The notes under the pieces were generated by a model. That model made no database searches. It saw only the letters and a list, made by a program, of their open reading frames with translations, and was not told the origin of the DNA. From positions 17,577,342 through 17,641,341 of the forward strand of contig OY783195.1 of assembly GCA_963678675.1 (NCBI GenBank): a stretch of 64,000 nucleotides of DNA, in the 5' to 3' direction. Shown one piece after another: positions 32,342 through 42,875 of the stretch. The translations under genes and the position numbers were made by a program. Numbering within the stretch: the stretch's first letter is position 1; each line of letters begins with the position of its first letter. The DNA comes from Xiphydria camelus. Taxonomy: Eukaryota; Arthropoda; Insecta; Hymenoptera; Xiphydriidae.

Positions 32342-32871
32342 CGTACAGCTGCCATATCGGCCATTCTGTATCCTTGTTTACAGCACGAAGCAGCATGCGC
32401 ATTCCTTCTCTCTCGCTCACATTTCTCTAGAGAGCGAGGGTAATTAATTCAAATCATGGCAACCATTACTTGCGGCCACTTTTTTACAGGCAACCATAGA
32501 TTATTGTATTCAGTAAATATTGAGCTTCAATTTGGTATAATTTTTTCTTGAAAAACACATGACCGTAAATAATCAACAATAATGTGCCTGTTTACACCTG
32601 GTTGCCTAGAGGTTGCGGCTAACTGAGAGCTGGCAACCTTATTTTCTTACATTCTTCACATCATTTTCTTTCAAATGACGTTTCATTCACTTAACAAACA
32701 TATAGTGCAATTTCATACAAATAAATGACTTATAATATATTTAATTACACATAGTTGCGGCTAATTTTTTATAGGCAACCCGGAAGTAGTACATTACATT
32801 GGCATTAATCTTTCATTTGAATTAAGTTACATTGAAAAAACAGATACCTACATAATTTTGCAGTGGGATCT

Positions 32872-33000
32872 CGTACTGTTAGTCATGGCCAAGAATGTTT
32901 GTCGAGGACAAAGTTCTCGAGGAAAAGGACCCTCGCCGTTTTATTGCAGGGTTTCCGAAAAGCCCGGTGAGGGTGCGACATGGCACATCGCTACAATGTC
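32872..33000. other. No recognisable gene
   Basis: Short unique spacer. Confidence 0.4.
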
Positions 33001-33210
33001 TTTTATTTTTTATATATAAATCTTGAACATGGCGATCGTAATTGATTTCTAATCTTTTTTGGAGAGTATTTTACGTATCAATTTTTTTAGCATTTTCCTT
33101 TCAAATGATGCCTTTTATTTTTTATATATAAATCTTGAACTAGGCGATCTTAATTGATTTCTAATCATTTTTGAAGAGTATTTTACGTATCAATTTTTTT
33201 GGCACTGAAT
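33001..33210 (+). repeat. About 111-bp tandem duplication
   Basis: CTTTTATTTTTTATATATAA followed by TGATTTCTAATC and TATTTTACGTATCAATTTTT occurs twice, starting near 33001 and 33112. Confidence 0.8.
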
Positions 33211-33401
33211 GAACATACCGCCTTTTTTTTTACAGAGAATCTGTTTTTGTGACAAGATTTCACTACTTTTTGTAATTTATTCGTGAGGAGAATATGTACA
33301 TGTAGGAGAATAGCTTTTTATAACCACAAAATTAAAGTCTCACATTTTATACCGATACGAGTCAATTAATTATAACCACGTTACATTTGATTTATTCTCG
33401 T

Positions 33402-33886
33402 TGTGGCGGCTGAGTCACGCGCACCCGCACCGATTCCGGCTACCTGACAAGCGCATCAGGAGTAACGGCCGGACAAGGATTAACCGAAACATTAATCCCC
33501 GATGACGCACAGACGACCGTACCGGCTAACGATGCTCACTTGCAGCACACGAGGAGTGCTCCGATTGGTTTGGCGCAAGGGAACGAGCACCATATAAGAA
33601 GGCGTCCCGACGAGCTCGTCAGTCATCCATCGCAGAGTCATCGACGATTCATCAGCGAGTCTTCAGCGACCATCGAACGTACATCGTCCTGGCATCGCCA
33701 GCTTAGCGACGCCGAGTCGACTAGGGCAGAGACCACCGACAGGACGCTCACGGTTCATGGTTCGCATTTCGCATTAGACATTAGAGACTTGTAGAGGAGT
33801 CGAATAAAGAACGAGTCTTTCTTCGAACCTTGTGTTTCTTCTTTCCACGTTCCTTCAGCATGTGGGATCCCTAAGCGATCCCCGCA
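33402..33886 (+). repeat. 5' LTR of Gypsy copy 2
   Basis: TGTGGCGGC...CCCCGCA. CATATAAG near 33591 is a TATA-box candidate and AATAAAG near 33803 a polyadenylation signal. The R/U5 region has several TCATCGACG/TCAGCGA-like short repeats. Confidence 0.93.
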
Positions 33887-33887
33887 T

Positions 33888-33905
33888 TGGTGACCCCGAC
33901 GTGAT
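33888..33905 (+). other. Primer-binding site, tRNA-Trp
   Basis: TGGTGACCCCGACGTGAT begins 1 bp after the LTR and complements the 3' end of insect tRNA-Trp plus CCA over 18 bases. Confidence 0.85.
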
Positions 33906-33968
33906 TTTAATCACGAAACGAACAACAAGTTCCTTCCTCGTTCGGGAATCGAACGAGCAACTGGAGAA

Positions 33969-34857
33969 ATGGTCATAGAGAGAGGCGACGCTGCCGGCCT
34001 CAACAAGCCAGGCGTCTCGCAACCAGCTCCGACTGGCAACACCCAGAAGCAACAGCCCACGAACGTTCCGCCCTGGGACTTGGCCCGTCAACGAACTGGC
34101 CTCCGCCGTCCATCGTGTGACGGTCCGTGTACCACCGTTCTGGACAGAAAAGGCCCACCTGTGGTTCTGCCAGCTTGAAGCCCAGTTCGCTATCGCCGGC
34201 ATCACGCAGGACACAACCAAGTTCGGCTACGTCGTCTCCCACTTGGACAGCCGACAGATGCAGGAGATTGAAGACGTCGTATGCAATCCTCCGGCGGAAG
34301 GAAAATACCAGAGGATCAAGGAGGAGTTGATCTAGCGATTGTCAGACTCCAGTAGCCTCCGAGTCCGCAAGCTCGTGGAGAGCGAGGAACTCGGCGACCG
34401 AACCCCGTCGCAGTTTCTGCGACGCTTGAAGAGTCTGGCAGGAACGAACGTCCCCGAAGAACTCCTCCGCACACTGTGGATGAACCGCCTGCCCGATGCC
34501 ACACAGCGCGTACTCGCCGCCTCGATGGGACAACCAATGGACGTCATGGCGGAAATCGCAGACCGGGTGCACGAGATCGGCCCACCGAACGGGCAGATGG
34601 TAGCAGTTTCGGCAAACAACGAAATAGCCGCACTGCAAACCGCGATGCAGCAGCTACGCATGGAAATTCAGGCGATCTCGAATAGAGACAGCCTGCAGCA
34701 ATCCGGAGATCGTCCCCGTGCCAGAAACAGGAGCAGAAGCAGAAGCAGGAGCCGAACTCGCGATAACGACGATGAGTCGAACTGTTGGTATCACAGGCAG
34801 CATGGGGCCAGAGCAAAGAAGTGTCGTGCGCCCTGCAATTTCAAGGCGGGTAACTAA
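33969..34857 (+). pseudogene. Gag of Gypsy copy 2
   Basis: The start MVIERGDAAGLNKPG lies 80 bp after the primer site. A frameshift between about 34080 and 34117 precedes the conserved PPFWTEKAHLWFCQLEAQF region. TAG at 34333-34335 interrupts the helix before RLSDSSSLRVRKLVESEELG. Then come QFLRRLKSLAG, an Arg/Ser linker (RARNRSRSRSRSRTR) and the C-terminal finger CWYHRQHGARAKKCRAPC, whose C-H-C-C order (not CCHC) is the mark of CsRn1 Gag. It ends at TAA 34855-34857. The Gag would assemble RNA-containing particles; this copy is dead. Confidence 0.88.
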
Positions 34858-35280
34858 TAGAACCGTCCTTGATCGCGGCCATCAACGACGGTCCCAAGCT
34901 ACACCGCATTTTCATCACGGACACAACATCAAAGGTATGTTTTCTCATAGACACGGGAGCAGACCTGTGTGTTTTTCCGCGCTCACTCGCGAAGAATCGA
35001 CCGCGTAAGACCGATTATACGCTCTTCGCGGCGAACGGAGCGCCGATCGCGACTTAAGGGACTGTTACTCTCGAGTTAAACTTTCGACTTCGACGCAGTT
35101 TTAAGTGGAGATTCGTGGTCGTGGACGTAGATAAACCGATAATCGGCGTCGATTTTCTCGCGTTCTATGGACTTCTAGTGAATGTGCGCGATCGCCGCCT
35201 TATCGATCGAACTACGTTGCTTTCGGCGTCCGGGAAAGCCGTGACGGAAGAAGCGGTGACGATATAAGGACAATCTCGGG
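34858..35280 (+). pseudogene. Aspartic protease of Gypsy copy 2
   Basis: In another frame from Gag, consistent with a gag/pol frame change. Motifs: FLIDTGADLCVFP (catalytic DTG, Asp near 34950) and VDKPIIGVDFLAFYGLLV, the usual flap/C-terminal strand. TAA at 35055-35057 and a second TAA near 35266 break it. Confidence 0.85.
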
Positions 35281-36860
35281 CAGCTCGGACTATCATCGAT
35301 TGTTAAGTGAATACCCTGACCTAACCCGACCGGCGGGGAACGAACGCGAAGACATCAAACATGACGTAACACATCACATCACGATGACGGCAGGGGCGCC
35401 CGTATTCTGCAGGCCTCGGAGACTAGCACCAGATCGTTTACACTCAGCGAAAGCCGAGTTCGAAATCATGCTTCAGCAGGGGATTATCCGACCGTCCAGC
35501 AGCCCCTGGACGGCCACCTTACCCCTGGCCGCGAAAAAGAACGGCGAATAGAGACCGTGCGGGGATCATCGCGCTCTCAACGCATGAACTGTACCAGATT
35601 GGTATCCAGTCCCGCATATAAAGGATTTTGTGCAGTTCCTTCACGGAAGAACGGTCTTCTCCACCATCGACCTGGTCCGGACGTATCATCAAATTCCCGT
35701 AGCAGCGGAAGACGTGGCAAAAACGGCAATAACCACACCGTTCGGACTTTTCGAGTTCCCTAGAATGCCGTTTGGACTTCGGAACGCCGCGCAAACGTTC
35801 CAACGATTTATCGATCACGTTCTGCGGGGATTAGACTTTTGTTACACCTGGTGACGTGTGGCACATAGATGACGTCCTGGTAGCATCAAGGGACGACGAG
35901 GAACATCTTCGACACCTACGGACACTCTTCGAACGATTCAAAGAGTACGGCCTCGTCGTCAACCCGGCGAAGTTCGTTTTCGGCGCACGAAAGGTGCGGT
36001 TTCTAGGATACGAAGTCGATGGCCATGGTACGTCACCCCTGGAAGAGCGAGTTCAGGCCATCACGAACTTTCCGAAACCAGAGACGGTTAGCCAACTGCG
36101 CAGGTTCCTGGGTATGGTAAACTTCTACCGTCGTTTCATACCTAGGGCCGCCGAACTGCAGCAACCTCTCCACGACTCTCTCAAAGGTCAGAGGGTCAAA
36201 GGCGACTCCCCGATCATCTGGAATCCGAGCACGGAGGCCGCTTTCGAGGAGACGAAGCGAGGACTTGCGAACGCCGCAATGCTCGCACACTCTCGGACTG
36301 GGGCCGCGCTCTCGATAACGGTCGACGCCTCAGACTACCCGACAGGCGATACGCTGATGCACCGCGTAGACGGTGCCTGGCAGCCGTTAGCGTTCTTCAG
36401 TGCCTACGACCGCGAATTATTGGCAGTCTACACGGCTGTCAAGCGTTTCCGTCATCACCTAGAAGGCCATCAATTCACAATATTCACGGACCATAAACCG
36501 TTGACGTTTGCGTTCCAGCAAAAACCTGAGAAATGTTCGCCCAGACAATTCCGATACCTGGATTTCATCGGCCAATTTTCTTCAGATATCCGCCACATCG
36601 CAGGAATCGACAATGCCGCCGCAGATGCCCTTTCACGGATAGAAGCGGTATCGAGAGCCGTCGACTGCCGAGAGATCGCGTTGGCTCAGGAGGACGACCC
36701 AGAGCTGCAGGAACTTCTACAAGGCGACACGAGCAGCCTTATACTCCGCAAAATATACATTCCCGACGTTAACACGAATGTTTTCTGCAAAGTAGGCTCA
36801 AATTCAGCACGGCCGTACGTTCTCGCGAGTCTACGACGAGACGTATTTAACTCTGCACGG
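35281..36860 (+). pseudogene. RT and RNase H of Gypsy copy 2
   Basis: RT begins in one frame (HHITMTAGAPVFCRPRRLAP, then GIIRPSSSPWTATLPLA) and is hit by TAG at 35549-35551 and another stop near 35587. It continues with [17 protein letters not shown] and [16 protein letters not shown]. Near 35850 the frame changes and reads HIDDVLVAS: both active-site Asp codons remain (35868-35873), but the preceding Tyr is His. The thumb and connection follow (LGMVNFYRRFIP). RNase H keeps VDASDYPTG, DRELLAVYTAVK and FTDHKPLTFA, with an apparent short deletion before DRELL (FFSAYDRELL). The domain ends ADALSRIE near 36640. Enzymatically dead as a whole. Confidence 0.88.
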
Positions 36861-38001
36861 ACTCTCACATCCAGGGATCCGAGCCACGTAGAAGTTAATT
36901 ACCAAGCGGTACGTTTGGCCTTCCATAAACAAGGACTGCAGAGTTTGGGCACGGTAATGCATTCCGTGTCAAAGGGCGAAGACAACACGATACGTGACGG
37001 CACCGATAAAGAAGTTCAGACCAGTAGGTCAACGATTCGAACACATCCATCTCGACATCGTGGGTCCGCTACCACCGTCCCAAGGATTTCGATACTGCTT
37101 AACCTGCGTGGATCGTTTCACACGCTGGACCGAGGCGATACCACTCCCAAACATCGAAGCAGAGACGGTGGTACGCGCTTTCATGGACGTATGGATAGCG
37201 CGCTTTGGGGTACCATTAAAGGTAACTGCGGACCAAGGGAGGCAATTCGAGTCCACCCTTTTCAAGGAGCTCCTGCGGCTGACGGGTACCGATCGTATGC
37301 GGACAACAGCATATCACCCAGCCGTGAATGGCATGGTCGAGCGATTCCATCGCCAACTCAAGGCTGCCATTAAGTGCCACGAAACGGAACGATGGACGGA
37401 AATTCTACCGATCATCCTGCTTCGGATTCGCACCGCTATCAAAGACGATCTCGGAGCATCGGTAGCAGAGATGGGCTACAGCTCAACAATCCGGCTACCC
37501 GGTGAATTTTCCAATGCAAGCAGGGAAACCGGAGAAGCCGAGTTTGTCGCTCGTCTACGGCGACACATGCACGAGCTGAAACCAATCCCAGCGGCGCGGC
37601 ATGGAATCAAAGAGCCTTTTGTCTTTAAGGATTTGGCGACATCTCCGTACGTGTTCTTACGGCACGACGCCGCTAGGGGACCACTTCAGCCACCACTTGA
37701 CGGGTCATTTCCGGTCCGGAAACGGTCCAGCGTCAACTACGTCATATTCATCAACGGCCGAGAAGCTAGGGTGAATATCGAACAATTAAAACCGGCATAC
37801 GTGTTGACGGATGACAGCCTCGAGCAGCCAGTCACCGTCAGGACGCCGGACCCTCCAGCCCAGCAGCCCGCAACGCAGCAGGACGAAACCGAGGGATCGC
37901 AACACGAGGATCACCAGGACAACCGTGAGCTGCGACCCTACACGACCCGATCCGACAGGCGCGTACGCTTCGCGGAGAAGCTACAGGCCGGATTTTCGTG
38001 A
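36861..38001 (+). pseudogene. Integrase of Gypsy copy 2
   Basis: A zinc-binding remnant can be read upstream (SHPG-like start near 36870, C-x2-C near 36965) with a stop inside, then the frame is open from 36994 to TGA at 37999-38001. Core: Asp in HLDIVGPLPPS, Asp in VTADQGRQFES, Glu in NGMVERFHRQLK, preserving the D,D-35-E order. The C-terminal part is long, Pro/Gln/Glu-rich, and ends in YTTRSDRRVRFAEKLQAGF. This is the best-kept part of the element. Confidence 0.88.
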
Positions 38002-38018
38002 TTGACTCAATCACTGGT

Positions 38019-38028
38019 AGGGGGGTGC
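38019..38028 (+). other. Polypurine tract
   Basis: AGGGGGGTGC immediately before the 3' LTR. Confidence 0.7.
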
Positions 38029-38513
38029 TATGGCGGCTAAGTCACGCGCACCCGCACCGATTCCCGCTACCTGACAAGCGCATCAGGAGTAACGGCCAGA
38101 CAGGGATTAACCGGAACGTTAATCCCCGATGACGTACAAACGACCGTACCGGCTAACGATGCTCACTTGCAGCACACGAGGAGTGCTCCGATTGGTTCGG
38201 CGCAAGGGAACGAGCACCGTATAAGAAGGCGTCCCGACGAGCTCGTCAGTCAGTCAGCGCAGAGTCATCGACGATTAATCAGCGAGTCTTCAGCGACCAT
38301 CGAGCGTACATCGTCCTCGCATCGCCCGCTTAGCGACGCCGAGTCGACTAGGGCAGAGACCACCGACAGGACGCTCACAGTTCATAGTTCGCATTTCGCA
38401 TTAGACATTAGAGACTTGTAGAGGAGTCGAATAAAGAACGAGTCTCTCTTCGAACCTTGTGTTTCTTCTCTCCACGTTCCTCCAGCATGTGGGATCCATA
38501 AGCGATCCCCACA
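38029..38513 (+). repeat. 3' LTR of Gypsy copy 2
   Basis: 485 bp, starts TATGGCGGC (TG end mutated to TA) and ends CCCCACA. Confidence 0.93.
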
Positions 38514-38696
38514 CTCGTGATATTTTGAAAGGGATTTATAGACAAGAGAGAGACCTTATATTTTTCACTTTCCCTTAGTATTTTGGAGGCCATCGGATTT
38601 TTCTTATATTTTAGTCGTCTACAGAAATCCATTTAGACGTTTTACCTTCAACTCTAAGTATACTCTTCCAATGACCGTGACGAATTGTTTCATCAC

Positions 38697-39363
38697 ATGT
38701 AAAGATGCCACTTATGACAGTAGGTATATATGTTGTTACATATATTAACTCTAGACGTTCGAATAGTTTTAAGAAATCCTTTTGCATTCACCGCTGAAAT
38801 TTCGCCGTTACTCGTAAATAAATTTAATTTAATTATTACCACATCATTTACAGCTTCGATGTTGAACTTGCGACTCATTTCGGTCCGAGTAGAACATTCA
38901 TTGCAAATGTCATCATAACTATGCCAATGCGAATAAAAATAATCTATTAACTGTTGCAGAAAAATGTCACGCCCATTTGAAAGTAATGGTACTGACAAAG
39001 TATATGTATTAGATGTATTATTGAATACGTAGTTACATCGCTCTTGCACCGTATAGTATAGTTGCGTCGAACATTGACTAAATTACCTATATCACCATCC
39101 GTTTTACTAAACAGCGTTTCTAGAAACTGAATTGGATCCTGCTCATATTTACTAGTGAATACCCCGCCAGCAAACTGTCTAATCTCAGTAGCATTAAGAG
39201 CATCAGAGTTGTCCACGTATGTTTTCAACGTCGTTTCTATAATAGTGGATGAACTATTTGTTTTCTTAAGTAAACGGCTTCGTATTAAAGAAGAATGGAA
39301 GATACACTGCAAAGCTTCATTTACATAACTGTAAACACCATCATTATTTTGCAAGCCATGAAT
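38697..39363 (-). pseudogene. USP-like domain at Helitron C-terminus
   Basis: The minus-strand frame starts HGLQNNDGVYSYVNEALQCI, the N-terminal box of ubiquitin-specific proteases (GLxNxGNTCYxNxxLQxL). Here the position expected for catalytic Cys is not Cys. It continues FTSKYEQDPIQFLETLFSK (the QxDAxEFL region) and, after a frame change near 39050, DDICNECSTRTEMSRKFNIE (C-x2-C half of the finger). It lies directly downstream of the helicase C-terminus on the same strand with one stop between, so it was probably the C-terminal part of the same Helitron polyprotein. Likely inactive even before decay. Confidence 0.55.
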
Positions 39364-39366
39364 TAT

Positions 39367-40150
39367 TCATCCCAACTGCTCAGGTTGTGATTGATCATTA
39401 TTTTCGGGATCAAGATTTTGTTGTGGAATGGCCCACGGAAAATCAAGTACCTTACCCCATCGCTTATGAAGTATATCAATTTGGGGAAGATCTGGCCGGT
39501 AAATCTTCCTCAACCGATTATATTCTTCTATGGCGGATACATTCACCTTCATGCTGTGTAGATCGAAATTAATCAAGTGTAAACCTTGTAATGTTGTTAC
39601 TCTTGAAAGCGCAACGTATGTCTGTCCACAAGTAAATATGCTATTGCCAGCATCAACGACAGCATTTTGTAAACTGAAACCTTGACTCTTATAAACAGTT
39701 ATGACATAGCTCAAACTGATTGGAAATTGCTTACGAATCACATAAGCACCATCCATAATTTGAAATTTGACACTCACACGTTCGATTATTTGTTCGTTTC
39801 CGTTACTTAAACGAACAGTAATTGATTCAATATTCGCGTTGTCCAAGCTTTTGGATACTGCAATTACGCGACAAAATAATGGTTCCATTGACAAGTTCTA
39901 CGCTGATATCGATATTACGCCTCATCATAATCTTTAAACCTAATTTGATTACAATCACTCGTTCAAGACCAGCAGTATTAGATGAATCATTTTCCAGCTT
40001 TCGTAAAATTTCTGCAGCTTTTTTCGAAACATTTTTCGGACAATCAATTTTACCATCAGCTGTAAGTAATAATTTCCATAAATAACTCCGTATATCCGCG
40101 GGCAAACCGATCAAAGTCATACCTATGGCCAATAACTTGAAATTTAACTT
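39367..40150 (-). pseudogene. Helitron PIF1-like helicase, C-terminal part
   Basis: Minus strand. The first frame carries NTAGLERVIVIKLGLKIMMR then NIDISVELVNGT, the RVML(R)xN-D-xxGLVNG block of Helitron helicases. After a frame change near 39880 comes FPISLSYVITVYKSQGFSLQ (helicase motif V) and TYVALSRVTTLQGLHLINFD (motif VI). The Rep nuclease and Walker motifs I-II are absent. Helitrons transpose by rolling-circle replication; this is a broken C-terminal fragment. The start of the fragment abuts a repeat sharing CCTATGG(C)CAATAACTTGAA with the CCGTATG-family MITEs, near 40119. Confidence 0.85.
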
Positions 40151-40201
40151 CGGCAGTCGGTAAGGTATAAATAATCCGAATAGTCGATAATATAGAGTCA
40201 T

Positions 40202-40686
40202 GTCATTTCCTTCTTTTTTTTTAAGCTATTTTGACAGCTTGATACATTTACTGTCACCATATGAAACGAGCAATTGAACATATATAATCGGCATGACACC
40301 ATAATATATGTTATTGCATGGAAATAATTGCAGTAATGGAAATGCTCGCTATAATTTTCTGAATTCAAGGAAAAAGAAAAAATATTTTTAAAGTAATTAG
40401 GAAAGGAGATACAGGCATTTGAAGTCATACATATATATTCTCTCACATACATTTGATGGTGTATACGTGCGGTCGCATTTGTGTACGCATTTCCGATCAT
40501 AGCCGACTGTCGCCGAATATTGCCGGAAATTTTGTGACATTTTGACATATAGCTATCGGTCGAGAAAATAAAATCCTCGAGTTTTAGGCGGGTGGGGCGT
40601 AGCTTCGCGTTGTGTTAAGGATGAATCTCTGTTAATATGTAACTTATAAAATTTATTCTGGTCTCTATCAATAGAGAATAATCAAT
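40202..40686. other. No recognisable gene
   Basis: AT-rich spacer with no signatures. Confidence 0.5.
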
Positions 40687-41055
40687 TTATATGGCGTAAC
40701 TAAGCATAGTTTTGGTTATAACCATATATTTATTGAGAAAATTCGATGTAAAAATTGAGGGGTGAAGAGGGCAGACATCCTTCCTGTAAAGATACACGGG
40801 TGCTGCGATGCTGCGATGAACGAACATGCCGCGAGACACTACCGTGTCTTTTGATTTGAATATATTATTAGCGTCATCTAGAAGTGTGCTGGGGATAAAG
40901 GAACTTTTTAAATCAGCGTGAAGTTTCCTCTTATGTGCCGAAGACGACGAATAAATGTATTCTTTAAAGAGTGAAAACGCTTCATTTTGAAGGAACCCGT
41001 GTGGAAATCTGCCCAAGTTGGCCCAATCAGTAATTGGGCGCCAATTAGGCCCCAA
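40687..41055 (-). CDS. Unrecognised 122-codon ORF, doubtful
   Basis: The minus-strand frame begins inside the TTGGGC-rich end of the next element (MGPNWRPITDWANLGRF is translated repeat) and runs across its boundary into other sequence (LFKEYIYSSSSAHKRKL...). No domain, signal peptide or homologous copy in the window. The length could arise by chance; the start within a repeat argues against a real gene. Confidence 0.15.
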   Translation of the reverse strand: MGPNWRPITDWANLGRFPHGFLQNEAFSLFKEYIYSSSSAHKRKLHADLKSSFIPSTLLDDANNIFKSKDTVVSRGMFVHRSIAAPVYLYRKDVCPLHPSIFTSNFLNKYMVITKTMLSYAI

Positions 41056-41156
41056 TTGGGCGCTCCAATTTGAATAAAATATAATAAATCGAATAGATAC
41101 AATTGTTTGTTTTATTTATGTACCGGAAGTAAAAATAAATCTGGACATTTAGAACT

Positions 41157-41636
41157 TATTCCGAACTTTTAGTGACTGGAATTTGGGTCAGGTGATACGA
41201 TGTAGTATTAGCGTTTAGTTGGGGCTACGTTGGGCAGCCCAATCAGGCCCCAACTAAGGTACTAGTTGGGGCTACGTTGGGCACCCCAATCTGGCCCCAA
41301 GTAAGGTGCCTAATAACTACCCTAACAAGAAATATTGTATAATTTTTATGTTTTAATGTTGATAGCATCGCCTCAAAAACTTTACTAACTTTATTATGAT
41401 GACATTGGTAATAAATACATAACATATTTCATTCTTTGATAATTGCGTTTTTAATAATCTTTACAGCATTTTTCAAATTGAGTGGAGTAAGATACATATA
41501 ATGATAAATTGGCCATTTCTATTACAGAATAAATAAAATTGAAATCTATTCCGAACTTTTAGTGACTGAAATTTAGGTCAAGTGATACGATATAGTATTA
41601 GCGTTTAGTTGGGGCTACATTGGGTACTCCAATCTG
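41157..41636 (+). repeat. Direct repeat, two copies
   Basis: TATTCCGAACTTTTAGTGAC...GTATTAGCGTTTAGTTGGGG occurs at about 41157-41240 and 41549-41625, each running into TTGGGC/GGCCCC motifs. Confidence 0.75.
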
Positions 41637-42107
41637 GCCCCAATGAGGTACCTAATCACTTAGTCCAAGGCACTTATCCATTTTTACCTATGCCGCAAAC
41701 AAATCGACGAGGGTAGTGTGATTTGTTCAGGGCTGTTTAAGGGTAGTCTCCAAAGTACCGAATCAAAAGGCTTTTTTATTATTTTATTATTATTATTATT
41801 TTTTTTTTCGACAAAATTTCCTTAATAAAAGTTGTAGATAATAACATTATAATCTTTGCTTTATGACTTTTTTTTTCTAACTATTTTAGTTTAGGCGCTA
41901 CGACTATTTTTGTATTTAGAAATTCGCAAGGGCCATCCCGGGAAAAGAGTACGGCCCTGGAGAGAGGCTGAAAACGACCCCTTTTTTCGGGACGGCCCTG
42001 GCAAATAGTGGTGAATTTGACAGACGCTCCGTGTAGTTTGCTAATCGTTTGTATTTTTTATAATAATCGTGAATCGAGATAGTGAACGGATGCAGTGCTA
42101 CTTTTCT

Positions 42108-42359
42108 CTTGATGCCTGTACATAAAGAGCAGGAAAGGAGACGGCAGCATCTCAGAAGAATTGCCATCAGATAAGTTACTTACAATCTGACCATTCTAAC
42201 CTCACTTTCATTGCCTATGAAGGACATATATCTTTGTGGATATTCTATTTTTTGTTTTCAGCGTCATGCGAGCACGGGACGAATCAATGGTTTTTCTTCT
42301 CCATCAACAAGCCGTGGAAGACAAATAGGAGATGCAATGGAATTGGATCACAATAATCA
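42108..42359 (+). pseudogene. Two exon-like pieces of an element protein
   Basis: An ATG frame near 42110 (PVHKEQERRRQHLRRIAIR) ends at a donor-like AG|ATAAGT, one base from consensus. 90 bp on, an acceptor TTTTTTGTTTTCAG precedes HASTGRINGFSSPSTSRGRQ and GDAMELDHNNQ, which ends at GTAATTAC (42360), a good donor. If spliced, the pieces give a basic then Ser-rich then acidic N-terminus. No further exon found. It is within the TTGGGC element, so it may be what is left of its own gene. Confidence 0.35.
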
Positions 42360-42471
42360 AGTAATTACTTTATCATTATTTTTTCTCTACCGATATATTT
42401 CCTCTTTCGTACAATCACAAGTTCCAATTTATACACGACCTGTCAAACCTGAAGTGTACATGTACCTCACT

Positions 42472-42875
42472 TCTATTTCATCTCTTCTTCGTCTCTGGTG
42501 AAACGACGGTCAATGAAGAATCACTGATACCGATTAGGGTTCGAGGGTTATTCCTTATTCTTTCTATCACAGCATCGATATTTTGCTGCACCTGTATTCT
42601 TCTGGGACTTCCTAAAATAATTATAAAAACCCCATATAATTCAGCCCGAGCAAGTACAATCTTATCGAGCTGTACCTTATCGAGGCGATCTTTCGACATA
42701 ATGATTCCGAAATGTTTTTATCGAGAAATATATATTTCTAACATACGGTAGTGTTCATGAATATTGTAAAATATCACAGGAATGTTACAGAAAAGTTACT
42801 TGCAAAAACGTGCTTTGTGGGGTGTAAATGATTATACCAGAGGCGAAGAAGAGATGAAATAAAAGTGAGGTATAC
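42472..42875. repeat. Inverted-repeat pair around HTH fragment
   Basis: GTACCTCACTTCTATTTCAT...GTCTCTGG at 42472-42498 is mirrored at 42837-42875. May be a small TIR element. Confidence 0.6.
42478..42702 (-). pseudogene. Transposase helix-turn-helix fragment
   Basis: The minus-strand frame contains SPRRIQVQQNIDAVIERIRN followed by NPRTLIGISDSSLTVVS. This matches the second helix-turn-helix of Tc1/mariner-related transposases (R-x5-NI-x-V-x-ERI-x-x-NPRTS). The preceding part (DRLDKVQLDKIVLARAELYG) includes a possible short intron. No catalytic domain follows. Assignment rests on one short motif. Confidence 0.4.

Larger units (their letters stand above)
31405..32871. mobile_element. 1.47-kb palindrome with mirrored MITEs
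   Basis: AGATCCCACTGCAAAATTAT at 31405 is mirrored at 32871. The arms (31405-32069, 32207-32871) are highly similar and the loop is about 137 bp. Short GGTTGCC...GCCGCAA motifs recur in both orientations along each arm (TTGCCTATAAAAAACTAGCC, GGTTGCCTGTAAAAAAGTGG, TTAGCCGCAACCTCTAGGC), giving a repeated internal pattern. Confidence 0.85.
33402..38513 (+). mobile_element. Ty3/Gypsy element of CsRn1 type, decayed
   Basis: 5112 bp with 485-bp LTRs and a 5-bp target duplication CTCGT (33397-33401 and 38514-38518). A tRNA-Trp primer site and a C-H-C-C Gag finger place it in the CsRn1 clade, in which both traits are known. The LTRs differ at about 25 positions by eye, so it is much older than Gypsy copy 1. 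Gag, protease, RT, RNase H and integrase are all traceable but broken by stops and frameshifts. Confidence 0.93.
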
